The translations under genes were made by a program, and so were the position numbers. The notes under the pieces are model-generated. The model was not told the origin of the DNA. It saw only the letters and a program-made list of their open reading frames with translations, and ran no database searches. A stretch of DNA of 64,000 nucleotides, taken from NCBI RefSeq assembly GCF_009834125.1, contig NZ_CP047146.1:7658501-7722500 (forward strand), written 5' to 3'. Source of the stretch: Streptomyces sp. GS7. GTDB taxonomy: Bacteria > Actinomycetota > Actinomycetes > Streptomycetales > Streptomycetaceae. Below, piece by piece: positions 1 to 8,334 of this stretch (the first letter of the stretch is position 1; each line of letters starts with the position of its first letter).

Positions 1-1008
1 GGGGTGGCGATCGTCTACATCCCGATCAAACTGGGCGGGTTCGACGCCGTCTTCCAGTCGGCGCACCAGGCGCTGGCCCAGACCGGACCGACCGGCAAAT
101 TGCGCGGTGAACTGACCAGCGGCCCCAACGCCCAGTGGGCGTACGCCACTCTGGCGCTCGGATCGGCGCTGGCGCTGTTCATGTACCCGCACTCGATCAC
201 CGCGACGCTGTCCTCGCGCAGCCGCAACGTGATCCGCCGCAACACCACGATCCTGCCCCTGTACTCGCTCATGCTGGGGCTGCTGGCGCTGCTCGGCTTC
301 ATGGCGATCAAGGCCGGTACGGACATCAAGGGCAACCCGCAGCTGGCGATCCCGCAGCTCTTCGCGGACATGTTCCCCAGCTGGTTCGCCGGGGTCGCCT
401 TCGCCGCGATCGGCATCGGCGCGCTGGTGCCCGCGGCGATCATGTCGATCGCCGCCGCCAACCTCTTCACCCGCAACGTCTACAAGGACTTCCTGCGGCC
501 CGGCGCCACCCCCGAGCAGGAGCACAGGGTCGCCAAGCTGGTCTCCCTCCTGGTCAAGGTCGGCGCGCTGGCCTTCGTCCTCACCATGGACAAGACGGTG
601 GCGATCAACTTCCAGCTGCTGGGCGGCATCTGGGTCCTGCAGACCATGCCGGCGCTGGTGGGCGGCCTCTTCACCCGGTGGTTCCACCGCTGGGCCCTGC
701 TGGCCGGCTGGGCGGTCGGCATGCTCTACGGCACCCTCGCCGCGTACGGGGTGGCCAGCCCGACCCAGAAGCACTTCGGCGGCTCCAGCGCGGAGATCCC
801 CGGCATCGGCCAGATCGGCTACATCGGCCTGACCGCCTTCGTCCTGAACGTGGTGGTGGCGGTCGTCCTGACGTTCGCCCTGCGGGCCTTCAAGGCTCCC
901 GAGGGCACCGACGAGACCTCCCCCGACGACTACACCGCCGACCTCGGCGACGAGGGCGTCACGGCCGACCTGCCGCCCGCCACGGCGGGGGCGCCGGCGG
1001 GGCACTGA
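1..1008 (+). CDS. Sodium:solute symporter (MctP/monocarboxylate-type), 3' part
   Basis: The reading frame is open from base 1, so the gene begins before the window. About 335 C-terminal residues are visible. They contain several hydrophobic membrane spans and the segment FMYPHSITATLSSRS followed by RRNTTILPLYSLML, which resembles the core of solute:sodium symporters of the MctP/MctC type that take up pyruvate, acetate and other monocarboxylates. The last 40 residues are acidic and Pro/Ala-rich and probably cytosolic. The gene ends just before a strong inverted repeat at 1028-1062 and converges with the next gene. The substrate is inferred from family resemblance only. Confidence 0.8.
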   Translation, partial: GVAIVYIPIKLGGFDAVFQSAHQALAQTGPTGKLRGELTSGPNAQWAYATLALGSALALFMYPHSITATLSSRSRNVIRRNTTILPLYSLMLGLLALLGFMAIKAGTDIKGNPQLAIPQLFADMFPSWFAGVAFAAIGIGALVPAAIMSIAAANLFTRNVYKDFLRPGATPEQEHRVAKLVSLLVKVGALAFVLTMDKTVAINFQLLGGIWVLQTMPALVGGLFTRWFHRWALLAGWAVGMLYGTLAAYGVASPTQKHFGGSSAEIPGIGQIGYIGLTAFVLNVVVAVVLTFALRAFKAPEGTDETSPDDYTADLGDEGVTADLPPATAGAPAGH

Positions 1009-1027
1009 CCGCTGTCAACTCCGGCGG

Positions 1028-1062
1028 AGGGCCGCCGCGTTCACCAGGGACGCGGCGGCCCT
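1028..1062. terminator. Bidirectional hairpin terminator between convergent genes
   Basis: A perfect 13-bp inverted repeat (AGGGCCGCCGCGT and its complement) encloses a 9-nt loop. It lies between the symporter stop at 1008 and the Uma2 stop at 1092. There is no long T-tract, as is usual for streptomycete terminators. Its position suggests it serves both genes. Confidence 0.7.
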
Positions 1063-1091
1063 CTCGTGTGCGGCACGGCAACCGCGCAGGA

Positions 1092-1676
1092 TCAGTGGAC
1101 CCAATCCTTCAGCGGCTCGGTGTCGAGGGTGATGCCAACCGGGTCCGGTAGGTGGAGCGACTTGCCGTACGACACGGTGCGCACGAGCTCGTAGCGCTCC
1201 CCGTCGGGCTCGCTGTAGACCGACAACTGGCACGACTTCCGGTCGATCAACAGGTAGAGCGGGATGCCGGTTTCGGCGTAGGCCCTGGGCTTCTCCACCC
1301 GGTAGCACTGCTCGGTTCCGGAGTCGTGCGAGGTGACCTCGACGGCCATCAGCACGGGGTCGGGGTCGGCCCATTCGCCCTGGCCCCCAAAAGAGCCACT
1401 GGGGGCCAGCGAGCCGTCCGGGTGAGCACGACCCTCGCGGTACGTCTGCGCCTTGAGCCCCTGGCTGTAGAGCCAGAGTTCGGGGCGGTGCTGCAGGCAG
1501 ATGCGCGTGAGCCACTGAATGATCCGCCCGTGGTCCCCGTCCGGCAGGGGCTTGCTCCTGGCCTTCCCGTCGATGAGTTCCCACCGCACGCCCTCTTCCA
1601 GGCAGGCGAGTATCCGGGCGGCCTCTTCAAAGTGCTCGGCGTCCATGATGTGCGGGCGGTCGGCGAGCGCGGACAT
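1092..1676 (-). CDS. Uma2-family (DUF820) putative restriction-fold endonuclease
   Basis: A 194-aa protein of the Uma2/DUF820 family, a PD-(D/E)XK-fold group that is strongly expanded in Streptomyces and cyanobacteria and whose cellular role is unsettled. The probable active-site pattern is visible: aspartates in the PDPV stretch at about residues 105-107, a glutamate in AVEV at about 113, and a lysine in RVEKPRAY at about 129, followed by the usual hydrophobic YLLID strand. The ATG is preceded by AAGGAG at 7-nt spacing, which supports the start. It is a single-gene unit converging on the symporter. Family membership is clear; nuclease activity is an inference. Confidence 0.82.
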   Translation of the reverse strand: MSALADRPHIMDAEHFEEAARILACLEEGVRWELIDGKARSKPLPDGDHGRIIQWLTRICLQHRPELWLYSQGLKAQTYREGRAHPDGSLAPSGSFGGQGEWADPDPVLMAVEVTSHDSGTEQCYRVEKPRAYAETGIPLYLLIDRKSCQLSVYSEPDGERYELVRTVSYGKSLHLPDPVGITLDTEPLKDWVH

Positions 1677-1764
1677 GGCGCTTCTCCTTGCTGTCGGACC
1701 GAGCAGGGAATGCAGAACCGACGATAGCCGAGGCCACCGACAGAAACCGCTTGATCACTCACCC

Positions 1765-1810
1765 CGCACTAGATGTGGGGGTGCGCGCCAGAGGCGACCA
1801 CCACATGTAT
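1765..1810 (+). promoter_or_regulatory. Candidate pair of NrdR-like boxes
   Basis: CACTAGATGTGG at 1767-1778 and CACCACATGTAT at 1799-1810 match at 8 of 12 positions and are offset by 32 bp, about three helical turns. NrdR boxes in bacteria are paired at 31-32 bp ahead of ribonucleotide reductase operons, and Streptomyces NrdR is known to control nrdABS. The second half-site is poor, so this is tentative. Confidence 0.35.
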
Positions 1811-1945
1811 GCTCGTCCTCGCTGTCGCCGCAGGGGAATCCGGTGTGAATCCGGAACTGTCCCGCAACGGTATGCGTGCGCACCACCGGTCGTTCCGTAC
1901 GGCCCGGTCGTGCGTCCCTGAGTCCGAGGACCTGCCGACGGCACG
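1809..1945 (+). promoter_or_regulatory. Cobalamin (AdoCbl) riboswitch upstream of nrdAB
   Basis: The conserved B12-aptamer core is present at about 1833-1870: GGGAATCCGGTG, then GAATCCGG, then the ACTGTCCCGCAAC segment. The 3' B12-box-like element GAGGACCTGCCGACGGC lies at about 1926-1942. A further 170 nt of GC-rich leader reaches the nrdA start at 2115 and would hold the expression platform. Coenzyme B12 is known to repress the class Ia nrdABS operon of S. coelicolor through such a riboswitch, so that the B12-dependent class II enzyme is used when B12 is present. The outer boundaries given are approximate. Confidence 0.88.
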
Positions 1946-2114
1946 CCCGCACCGCCATCGGTGCGGCGTCGACACGTCCGGGCCCCGAGGGTTGGGCCGA
2001 TGGACGCCGTGCGGCCTGCCCGCGCGCCCCTGACCGTCACGGGGTGCCGCCTGCCCGCGTGCGCCCGTCGCGCCGCCGCTCTCCTGGCCCCCGCCGAGTG
2101 AGGGAGAGCATCAC

Positions 2115-4520
2115 GTGACCATCGCGCCAACGGAACCCGCGTCAGCCGCCGGGGTTGTGCAGCCCGCGGCGGCCACGCCTCCCCTCGGCTCGGACGGGCC
2201 GGGCACCGCGCTGCTGCGCGCCCTGACCGAGCTGACCGCGGATCTGCCCGAGACCGACCCCGGCAAGGTGGCCGCCGCCGCGCTGCGCGGCCGGCACCCG
2301 GGCTCCGACGAGGCCGAGTTGCGGTCGCTGGCGATCGACGCCGCGGCGGGTCTGATCGGCGACGAGCCGCAGTACTCCAAGCTCGCCGCGCGCCTGCTCA
2401 CCCGCGCCGTCGCCGAGGAGGCGGCCGGCCAGGGCGCGGTCTCCTTCTCCGCCTCCGTGGCGACCGGTCACCGGGAGGGGCTGATCGCGGACGGGACCGC
2501 GGAGTTCGTGCGGACGCACGCCGAGCGGCTGGACGCGCTGGTGCACGGTGCCCTGGCGGACGGCGCCGACGACCGTTTCGGGTACTTCGGGCTGCGGACG
2601 CTGCACTCGCGCTACCTGCTGCGCCACCCCACCACCCGGCAGGTCATCGAGACCCCGCAGCACTTCCTGCTGCGGGTGGCCTGCGGCCTGGCCGAGGACG
2701 ACTCGGCGCGGGCGCTCGCGGACGTCGCCGAGCTGTACCGGCTGACCAGCACGCTGTCCTACCTCCCCTCCTCCCCCACGCTGTTCAACTCCGGTACGCG
2801 GCACCCGCAGATGTCCTCGTGCTATCTGCTGGACTCGCCGCTGGACGAGCTGGACTCGATCTACGACCGCTACCACCAGGTGGCGCGGCTCTCCAAGCAC
2901 GCGGGCGGCATCGGCCTCTCGTACTCCCGCATCCGCGCCCGCGGTTCGCTGATCCGCGGCACCAACGGGCACTCCAACGGCATCGTGCCGTTCCTGCGCA
3001 CCCTGGACGCCTCGGTCGCGGCGGTCAATCAGGGCGGCCGGCGCAAGGGCGCGGCCTGCGTCTACCTGGAGACCTGGCACGCCGACATCGAGGAGTTCCT
3101 GGAGCTGCGCGACAACACGGGCGAGGAGGCCCGGCGCACCCACAACCTCAACATCGCGCACTGGATCCCGGACGAGTTCATGCGCCGGGTCGAGGCGGAC
3201 GCCGACTGGTCGCTGTTCTCGCCGGCCGACGTGCCGGAGCTGGTCGACCTGTGGGGCGAGGAGTTCGACACTGCGTACCGGGGGGCGGAGGCCGCGGGCA
3301 AGGCCCTCAAGCAGATCCCGGCCCGGGTGCTGTACTCCCGCATGATGCGGACCCTGGCGCAGACCGGCAACGGCTGGATGACGTTCAAGGACGCCGCCAA
3401 CCGCACCGCCAACCAGACCGCCGAGCCGGGCAACGTCGTGCACTCCTCCAACCTCTGCACGGAGATCCTGGAGGTGACCGACGACGGGGAGACCGCGGTC
3501 TGCAACCTGGGGTCGGTCAACCTCGCGGCGCATCTCGGCGAGGACGGCCGGATGGACTGGGAGCGGCTGGACGCCACCGTCCGTACGGCCGTCACCTTCC
3601 TCGACCGGGTGGTGGACATCAACTTCTACCCGACCGGGCAGGCCGCCGCCTCCAACTCCCGCTGGCGCCCGGTCGGTCTGGGCCTGATGGGCCTGCAGGA
3701 CGTCCTGTTCCGGCTGCGGCTGCCGTTCGACTCGGCGGAGGCGCGGGAGCTGTCGACCCGTATCTCCGAGCGGATCATGCTCGCCGCCTACGAGGCGTCC
3801 GCCGACCTCGCCGACCGGCACGGCCCGCACCCGGCCTGGTCCGCGACCCGTACGGCCCGCGGTGTGCTGCACCCGGACCACTACCCGAACGCCGAGCCCC
3901 GCTGGGCGGACCGCTGGGCGGCGCTGCGCACCCGCGTCGCCGCGACCGGGATGCGCAACTCCCTGCTGCTGGCGATCGCGCCGACCGCCACCATCGCCTC
4001 CATCGCCGGTGTGTACGAGTGCATCGAGCCGCAGGTCTCCAACCTCTTCAAGCGCGAGACGCTGTCCGGTGAGTTCCTCCAGGTCAACGCGTACCTGATC
4101 GAGGAGCTCAAGGCCCTGGGCCTGTGGGACGCGCGGACCCGGGACGCGCTGCGGGACGCCAACGGCTCCGTACAGGACGTGAGCTGGATCCCCGAGGACG
4201 TCCGGCACCGCTACCGCACCGCGTGGGAGATCCCGCAGCGCGCGCTGATCGACATGGCCGCGGACCGTACGCCCTATCTGGACCAGAGCCAGTCGCTGAA
4301 CCTCTTCATGGCACAGCCGACCATCGGCAAGCTCAGCTCGATGTACGCCTACGCCTGGAAGCGCGGCATCAAGACGACCTACTACCTGCGCTCGCGGCCG
4401 GCGACCCGGATCGCCCAGTCGGCCCGCGCCGCGACCGTCCCCGCGCAACCGCCGGTGACCGACCCCGAGGCGGTCGCCTGCTCCCTGGAAAACCCCGAGT
4501 CCTGCGAGGCATGCCAGTAA
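2115..4520 (+). CDS. nrdA: Class Ia ribonucleoside-diphosphate reductase, large subunit
   Basis: An 801-aa catalytic subunit that reduces NDPs to dNDPs. The visible catalytic residues fit the family: C236 in MSSCYLLDS and C463 in VCNLGSVNL as the redox pair, N446/C448/E450 in the NLCTE motif, the radical-transfer tyrosines Y756-Y757 in KTTYYLRS, and the C-terminal shuttle cysteines C797 and C800 in the CEAC tail. The first 100 residues are Ala/Pro-rich and show no clear canonical ATP-cone motif. The GTG start follows a GGGAG element. The stop codon overlaps the nrdB start (TAATG), so the two are coupled. Upstream lies a cobalamin riboswitch. Confidence 0.95.
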   Translation: MTIAPTEPASAAGVVQPAAATPPLGSDGPGTALLRALTELTADLPETDPGKVAAAALRGRHPGSDEAELRSLAIDAAAGLIGDEPQYSKLAARLLTRAVAEEAAGQGAVSFSASVATGHREGLIADGTAEFVRTHAERLDALVHGALADGADDRFGYFGLRTLHSRYLLRHPTTRQVIETPQHFLLRVACGLAEDDSARALADVAELYRLTSTLSYLPSSPTLFNSGTRHPQMSSCYLLDSPLDELDSIYDRYHQVARLSKHAGGIGLSYSRIRARGSLIRGTNGHSNGIVPFLRTLDASVAAVNQGGRRKGAACVYLETWHADIEEFLELRDNTGEEARRTHNLNIAHWIPDEFMRRVEADADWSLFSPADVPELVDLWGEEFDTAYRGAEAAGKALKQIPARVLYSRMMRTLAQTGNGWMTFKDAANRTANQTAEPGNVVHSSNLCTEILEVTDDGETAVCNLGSVNLAAHLGEDGRMDWERLDATVRTAVTFLDRVVDINFYPTGQAAASNSRWRPVGLGLMGLQDVLFRLRLPFDSAEARELSTRISERIMLAAYEASADLADRHGPHPAWSATRTARGVLHPDHYPNAEPRWADRWAALRTRVAATGMRNSLLLAIAPTATIASIAGVYECIEPQVSNLFKRETLSGEFLQVNAYLIEELKALGLWDARTRDALRDANGSVQDVSWIPEDVRHRYRTAWEIPQRALIDMAADRTPYLDQSQSLNLFMAQPTIGKLSSMYAYAWKRGIKTTYYLRSRPATRIAQSARAATVPAQPPVTDPEAVACSLENPESCEACQ

Positions 4521-5545
4521 TGTCCACCCCCGCCGCCGACCGCCCCAAGAACCTCCTCGACCCCGGGTTCGAACTGACCCTGCGCCCCATGCGGTACCCG
4601 GACTTCTACGACCGCTACCGGGACGCGATCAAGAACACCTGGACCGTCGAGGAGGTCGACCTCCACTCCGACGTCGCCGACCTCGCCAAGCTGTCCCCCG
4701 GCGAGCAGCACATGATCGGCCGGCTGGTCGCGTTCTTCGCCACCGGTGACTCGATCGTCGCCAACAACCTGGTGCTGACCCTCTACAAGCACATCAACTC
4801 CCCGGAGGCGCGGCTCTACTTGAGTCGTCAGCTCTTCGAGGAGGCGGTGCACGTCCAGTTCTACCTGACGCTGCTGGACACCTACCTCCCCGATCCGGAC
4901 GATCGCGCCGCCGCCTTCGCGGCCGTGGAGAACATCCCGTCCATCCGGGAGAAGGCGCAGTTCTGCTTCCGGTGGATGGACCACGTCGAGCAGATGGAGC
5001 GGCTGGAGACCAAGGCCGACCGCCGCCGCTTCCTGCTCAACCTCATCTGCTTCGCGGCCTGCATCGAGGGGCTGTTCTTCTACGGCGCGTTCGCGTACGT
5101 CTACTGGTTCCGGTCGCGCGGTCTGCTGCACGGGCTGGCCACCGGCACCAACTGGGTCTTCCGCGACGAGTCGATGCACATGGAGTTCGCCTTCTCGGTG
5201 GTGGACACGGTCCGCGAGGAGGAGCCGGACCTCTTCGACGACGCGCTCCGGCAGCAGGTCACCGACATGCTCAAGGAGGCCGTGGAGGCGGAGCTCCAGT
5301 TCGGCCGGGACCTGTGCGGCGACGGACTGCCCGGGATGAACACCGAGTCGATGCGCGAGTACCTCCAGTGCGTCGCCGACCAGCGGCTGCAGCGGCTGGG
5401 CTTCCCGCCGGTCTACGGCTCGGAGAACCCGTTCTCCTTCATGGAACTCCAGAACGTCCAGGAGCTGACCAACTTCTTCGAGCGGCGGGCCTCGGCCTAC
5501 CAGGTCGCCGTCGAGGGCTCGGTCTCGTTCGACGACGAGTTCTGA
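4520..5545 (+). CDS. nrdB: Class Ia ribonucleotide reductase, small (radical) subunit
   Basis: A 341-aa ferritin-like subunit that houses the diiron-tyrosyl radical. The E-x2-H-x3-Y arrangement, with E108, H111 and Y115 in EEAVHVQFY, gives iron ligands and the expected radical tyrosine. A second ligand set is in the DESMHMEF segment. The ATG shares its A with the nrdA stop; an alternative in-frame ATG at 4511 would add three residues but has a worse ribosome-binding spacing. In S. coelicolor the operon continues with the regulator nrdS. Here no such gene follows, and the next gene encodes a PBP-like protein. Confidence 0.95.
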   Translation: MSTPAADRPKNLLDPGFELTLRPMRYPDFYDRYRDAIKNTWTVEEVDLHSDVADLAKLSPGEQHMIGRLVAFFATGDSIVANNLVLTLYKHINSPEARLYLSRQLFEEAVHVQFYLTLLDTYLPDPDDRAAAFAAVENIPSIREKAQFCFRWMDHVEQMERLETKADRRRFLLNLICFAACIEGLFFYGAFAYVYWFRSRGLLHGLATGTNWVFRDESMHMEFAFSVVDTVREEEPDLFDDALRQQVTDMLKEAVEAELQFGRDLCGDGLPGMNTESMREYLQCVADQRLQRLGFPPVYGSENPFSFMELQNVQELTNFFERRASAYQVAVEGSVSFDDEF

Positions 5546-5590
5546 CCGACACGTCCGCGCACCTCTCCGCACCCTGACGACCGGCGCGTT

Positions 5591-5634
5591 CCGGCCACCC
5601 GCCAATTGTGAGCGTTCGATTAGCGGGTGGCCGG
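5591..5634 (+). terminator. 12-bp inverted repeat after nrdB
   Basis: CCGGCCACCCGC at 5591-5602 is exactly complementary to GCGGGTGGCCGG at 5623-5634, with a 20-nt AT-richer loop. It sits 45 bp after the nrdB stop and could be the operon terminator. It covers the earliest possible GTG (5608) of the next gene, which argues for the later ATG at 5674. Confidence 0.5.
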
Positions 5635-5673
5635 ACCGGCAACCGGAGCCACCTCCACCGCATCTACGCGAGT

Positions 5674-7620
5674 ATGGAGGGCACGAAAAAACGTCGCCGG
5701 TACTTCGACTATCCGCGCCAGGGGAAGCGGGGCCTGCGCCGCTGGCTGCCGTCATGGCGGCTGTGGCTGGGCTGCTGCGCCTTCGGAGTCGCCTGCCTGG
5801 CCGGGCTGTTCGCGGTCGTCTACGCCAAGGTCGACATCCCCAACGAGAACGCGCTGGCCAACAAGGAGGCCACCGTCTACTACTGGGCGGACGGCAGCCA
5901 GATGGTCAGCGTGGGCGCGGTCAACCGGCAGAACGTCACCCTCGACAAAGTGCCGGAACACGTCCAGGACGCGGTGATAGCCGCCGAGAACGCCACCTTC
6001 TACAGCGATTCCGGCGTCTCCTTGACCGGTATCGGCCGCGCCGTGGTGAACATGCTGTCCGGCGGGGACACCCAGGGCGGCTCCACGATCACCCAGCAGT
6101 ATGTGAAGAACACCTATCTCTCCCCGGACCAGACTGCCACCCGCAAGGTGAAGGAATTCATCATCGCGCTGAAGGTCAACAACCAGAAGTCCAAACGGGA
6201 GATACTGCGCGGCTATCTCAACACCAGCTGGTTCGGCCGCGGTTCGAACGGCATTCAGGCGGCGGCGCACGCGTACTACGGCATCGACGCCAAGGACCTG
6301 AACCCCAGTCAGGGGGCCTTGCTGGCGTCCCTGCTGAAGGGCGCCGAGCAGTACGACCCGGGGCTGGGCAAGGCCAATCACGAGCGGGCGGTGGCGCGCT
6401 GGAAGTGGATACTCGACCGGCTGGTCGCCACCGGGAAGATGAGCAAGGAAGAACGGGCCACGTACCAGGAATTCCCGGAGCCGCGCCCGGTGGCCAAGCC
6501 CACCAGCCAGGCCGGCCAGATCGGCTATCTCGTCGATATCGCCAACAAGTTCGTCAAGAGCGCCACCGGGCTGACCGACAAGGACCTGGCCCGCGGCGGG
6601 TACCGCATCCGCACCACCTTCGACAAGGAGCGCACCCGCCGCCTGGAAAAGGCGGTCGACGACGTCCGCGGCCGGAACATCGACCCGGAGAAGCGCCCCG
6701 AGGACACCTACGCGGAATTCGGCGCGGCCTCGGTACGCCCCAAGGACGGGGCGATCGTCGCGCTGTACGGCGGCGCCGACGCCACCCGGCACTTCAGCAA
6801 CAACGCGGACACCTCCGCGGTCCCGGCCGGCTCCGCCTTCAAGCCGTTCGTGCTCGCGGCGTCCCTCCAGCAGGACGCCGAGGAGTTCGGCGACCAGCCG
6901 CGCCCGGCGGCCGTGGAGAAGCGGTCCGGGGATCTGCGCGGCGCCCTGATGCGGGCCGAGAACGCGCCGTTCGTGCAGGCCGGGCAGCGCCTCGGGCTGG
7001 AGCGGATCCGGGATCTGGCGCTGGACGCCGGGCTGCGCAAGGAGAGCCTGGCGCAGCTGGAGCAGACCTTCCCGCTGGGCACCTCGGCACCCAGCGCGAT
7101 CCGGCTGGCCAGCGCGTACACCACCTTCGCCAACGGCGGGCTGCACGCCGAGCCGTACGCGGTCTCGAAGATGACCTACGGCGGGCAGAGCGTGCAGGGC
7201 TTCGACCGCACCGACCCCCAGCGGGTCCTCGACCCCGAGGTGGCCCAGCAGGTGACCTGGGCGCTGGAGGGGGTGGGCTGGCGGACGCTCGGCTCACCGG
7301 GCGGCAAGCCGGCCGGCCGGCCGGTCGCGGCGGGGGCCACCGAGCCGGGGGACCGGATGAAGTCGGCGTGGTTCGTCGGCAGCCCGCCGTCGGACACCGG
7401 CCCCCTCTGGGACGCCGGCTCCCGCGTCCGTACCGACCGCGCCCCCGCAGCCGGCAAGGGCGCCGGTGACGGCGATGAGCCCACCACCGCCATCACCCTC
7501 TTCCGGAACAAGCCGGGAGCGCCCCAGCTGCTGCCGCTGAACGGCGTCGGCGGCCCCGGCAGCGGGCTGGGCACAGCCCTCCCGCCCCAGGTCTGGGCCG
7601 CCTACCAGGGCGCGTCGTAG
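5674..7620 (+). CDS. Class A PBP-like peptidoglycan glycosyltransferase with degenerate transpeptidase domain
   Basis: A 648-aa protein with a basic N-terminus, one membrane anchor at about residues 27-50, and a GT51 glycosyltransferase domain. The catalytic glutamate is probably E105 (AAENATFY in place of the usual EDxxF). GGSTITQQYVKN, RKVKE and KREILRGYLN follow in family order. A transpeptidase-like domain keeps the SxxK motif (S387-AF-K390). The second motif reads A428-E-N instead of SxN, and the third region, around residue 550 (PVAAGAT), lacks KTG although the following KSAWFVG is intact. It probably polymerises glycan; cross-linking activity is doubtful. The start at 5674 is chosen because the earlier GTG lies inside an inverted repeat; no strong ribosome site is visible. 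Confidence 0.85.
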   Translation: MEGTKKRRRYFDYPRQGKRGLRRWLPSWRLWLGCCAFGVACLAGLFAVVYAKVDIPNENALANKEATVYYWADGSQMVSVGAVNRQNVTLDKVPEHVQDAVIAAENATFYSDSGVSLTGIGRAVVNMLSGGDTQGGSTITQQYVKNTYLSPDQTATRKVKEFIIALKVNNQKSKREILRGYLNTSWFGRGSNGIQAAAHAYYGIDAKDLNPSQGALLASLLKGAEQYDPGLGKANHERAVARWKWILDRLVATGKMSKEERATYQEFPEPRPVAKPTSQAGQIGYLVDIANKFVKSATGLTDKDLARGGYRIRTTFDKERTRRLEKAVDDVRGRNIDPEKRPEDTYAEFGAASVRPKDGAIVALYGGADATRHFSNNADTSAVPAGSAFKPFVLAASLQQDAEEFGDQPRPAAVEKRSGDLRGALMRAENAPFVQAGQRLGLERIRDLALDAGLRKESLAQLEQTFPLGTSAPSAIRLASAYTTFANGGLHAEPYAVSKMTYGGQSVQGFDRTDPQRVLDPEVAQQVTWALEGVGWRTLGSPGGKPAGRPVAAGATEPGDRMKSAWFVGSPPSDTGPLWDAGSRVRTDRAPAAGKGAGDGDEPTTAITLFRNKPGAPQLLPLNGVGGPGSGLGTALPPQVWAAYQGAS

Positions 7621-7637
7621 GGCCCCGCGCGCCCCGT

Positions 7638-8267
7638 TCAGTCGTTGGCGACGACGGGGTAGCGCGGCTCCCGCTCGGCCATCTGCTTCAGCGCGTCCTT
7701 GCGGTCGCGCTTGGAGAGCCGGTCGATGTAGAGGTAGCCGTAGAGGTGGTCGGTCTCGTGCTGGAGGCAGCGCGCGAAGTAGCCGGTGCCCTGGACCACG
7801 ATCGGCTCGCCCTTGGCGTCCTGGCCGCGGACCACCGCGTAGTCGGGGCGCGGCAGCTCGGCGTAGGCGCCGGGGACGGACAGGCAGCCCTCGTTGGAGT
7901 CGTCCAGGACCCGGCGCCCGGCGGGCAGCTCGTCCAGGACGGGGTTGCAGACCGCGCCGACGTGCCGCACGCCCTCGTCGTCCAGGCAGTCGTAGACGAA
8001 GACCTTCAGGTCCACACCGATCTGGTTGGCGGCCAGGCCGACGCCCTCGGCGGTGCGCTGGCTGGCGAACATGTCGTCGATGAGCTGCGCGAGCGCGTCG
8101 TCGAACGCGGTGACGTCCTTGCACTCCTTGTGGAGCACCGGGTTGCCGACCACGGTGATCGGGCGCGAGGTGCCGCGCTCGCGGTGGGCCGCCTCGCGCT
8201 CCTTCGCGTCCGTGACGTCGTCGACGAACTCGTCGCTCACCTGCTGGTCACTCTCCTGCTGAGCCAT
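7638..8267 (-). CDS. def: Peptide deformylase
   Basis: A 209-aa metalloenzyme that removes the N-formyl group from nascent proteins. The three signature motifs are intact: [10 protein letters not shown] (residues 75-84), EGCLS (127-131, with the metal-ligand cysteine C129) and the QHETDH helix (H170 and H174 ligands, E171 catalyst). An acidic 33-residue N-terminal extension precedes the catalytic domain, as in other streptomycete deformylases. It converges on the PBP gene with only 17 bp between the stops. Confidence 0.95.
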   Translation of the reverse strand: MAQQESDQQVSDEFVDDVTDAKEREAAHRERGTSRPITVVGNPVLHKECKDVTAFDDALAQLIDDMFASQRTAEGVGLAANQIGVDLKVFVYDCLDDEGVRHVGAVCNPVLDELPAGRRVLDDSNEGCLSVPGAYAELPRPDYAVVRGQDAKGEPIVVQGTGYFARCLQHETDHLYGYLYIDRLSKRDRKDALKQMAEREPRYPVVAND

Positions 8268-8334
8268 CTCCGCCGTACGCCTTCCTGAAAACCCTGATGG
8301 TCGCCGTACAGCCTACGGGGACGCGCTCCGGCTC

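Noticed and set aside
2142..4448. Very long open frames antisense to nrdA, and similar ones antisense to or in other frames of adnA, adnB, uvrD2 and UPF0182
   Set aside because: High-GC third-position bias opens antisense frames. Their translations are Arg/Gly/Ala/Pro-rich, without domains or plausible ribosome sites.
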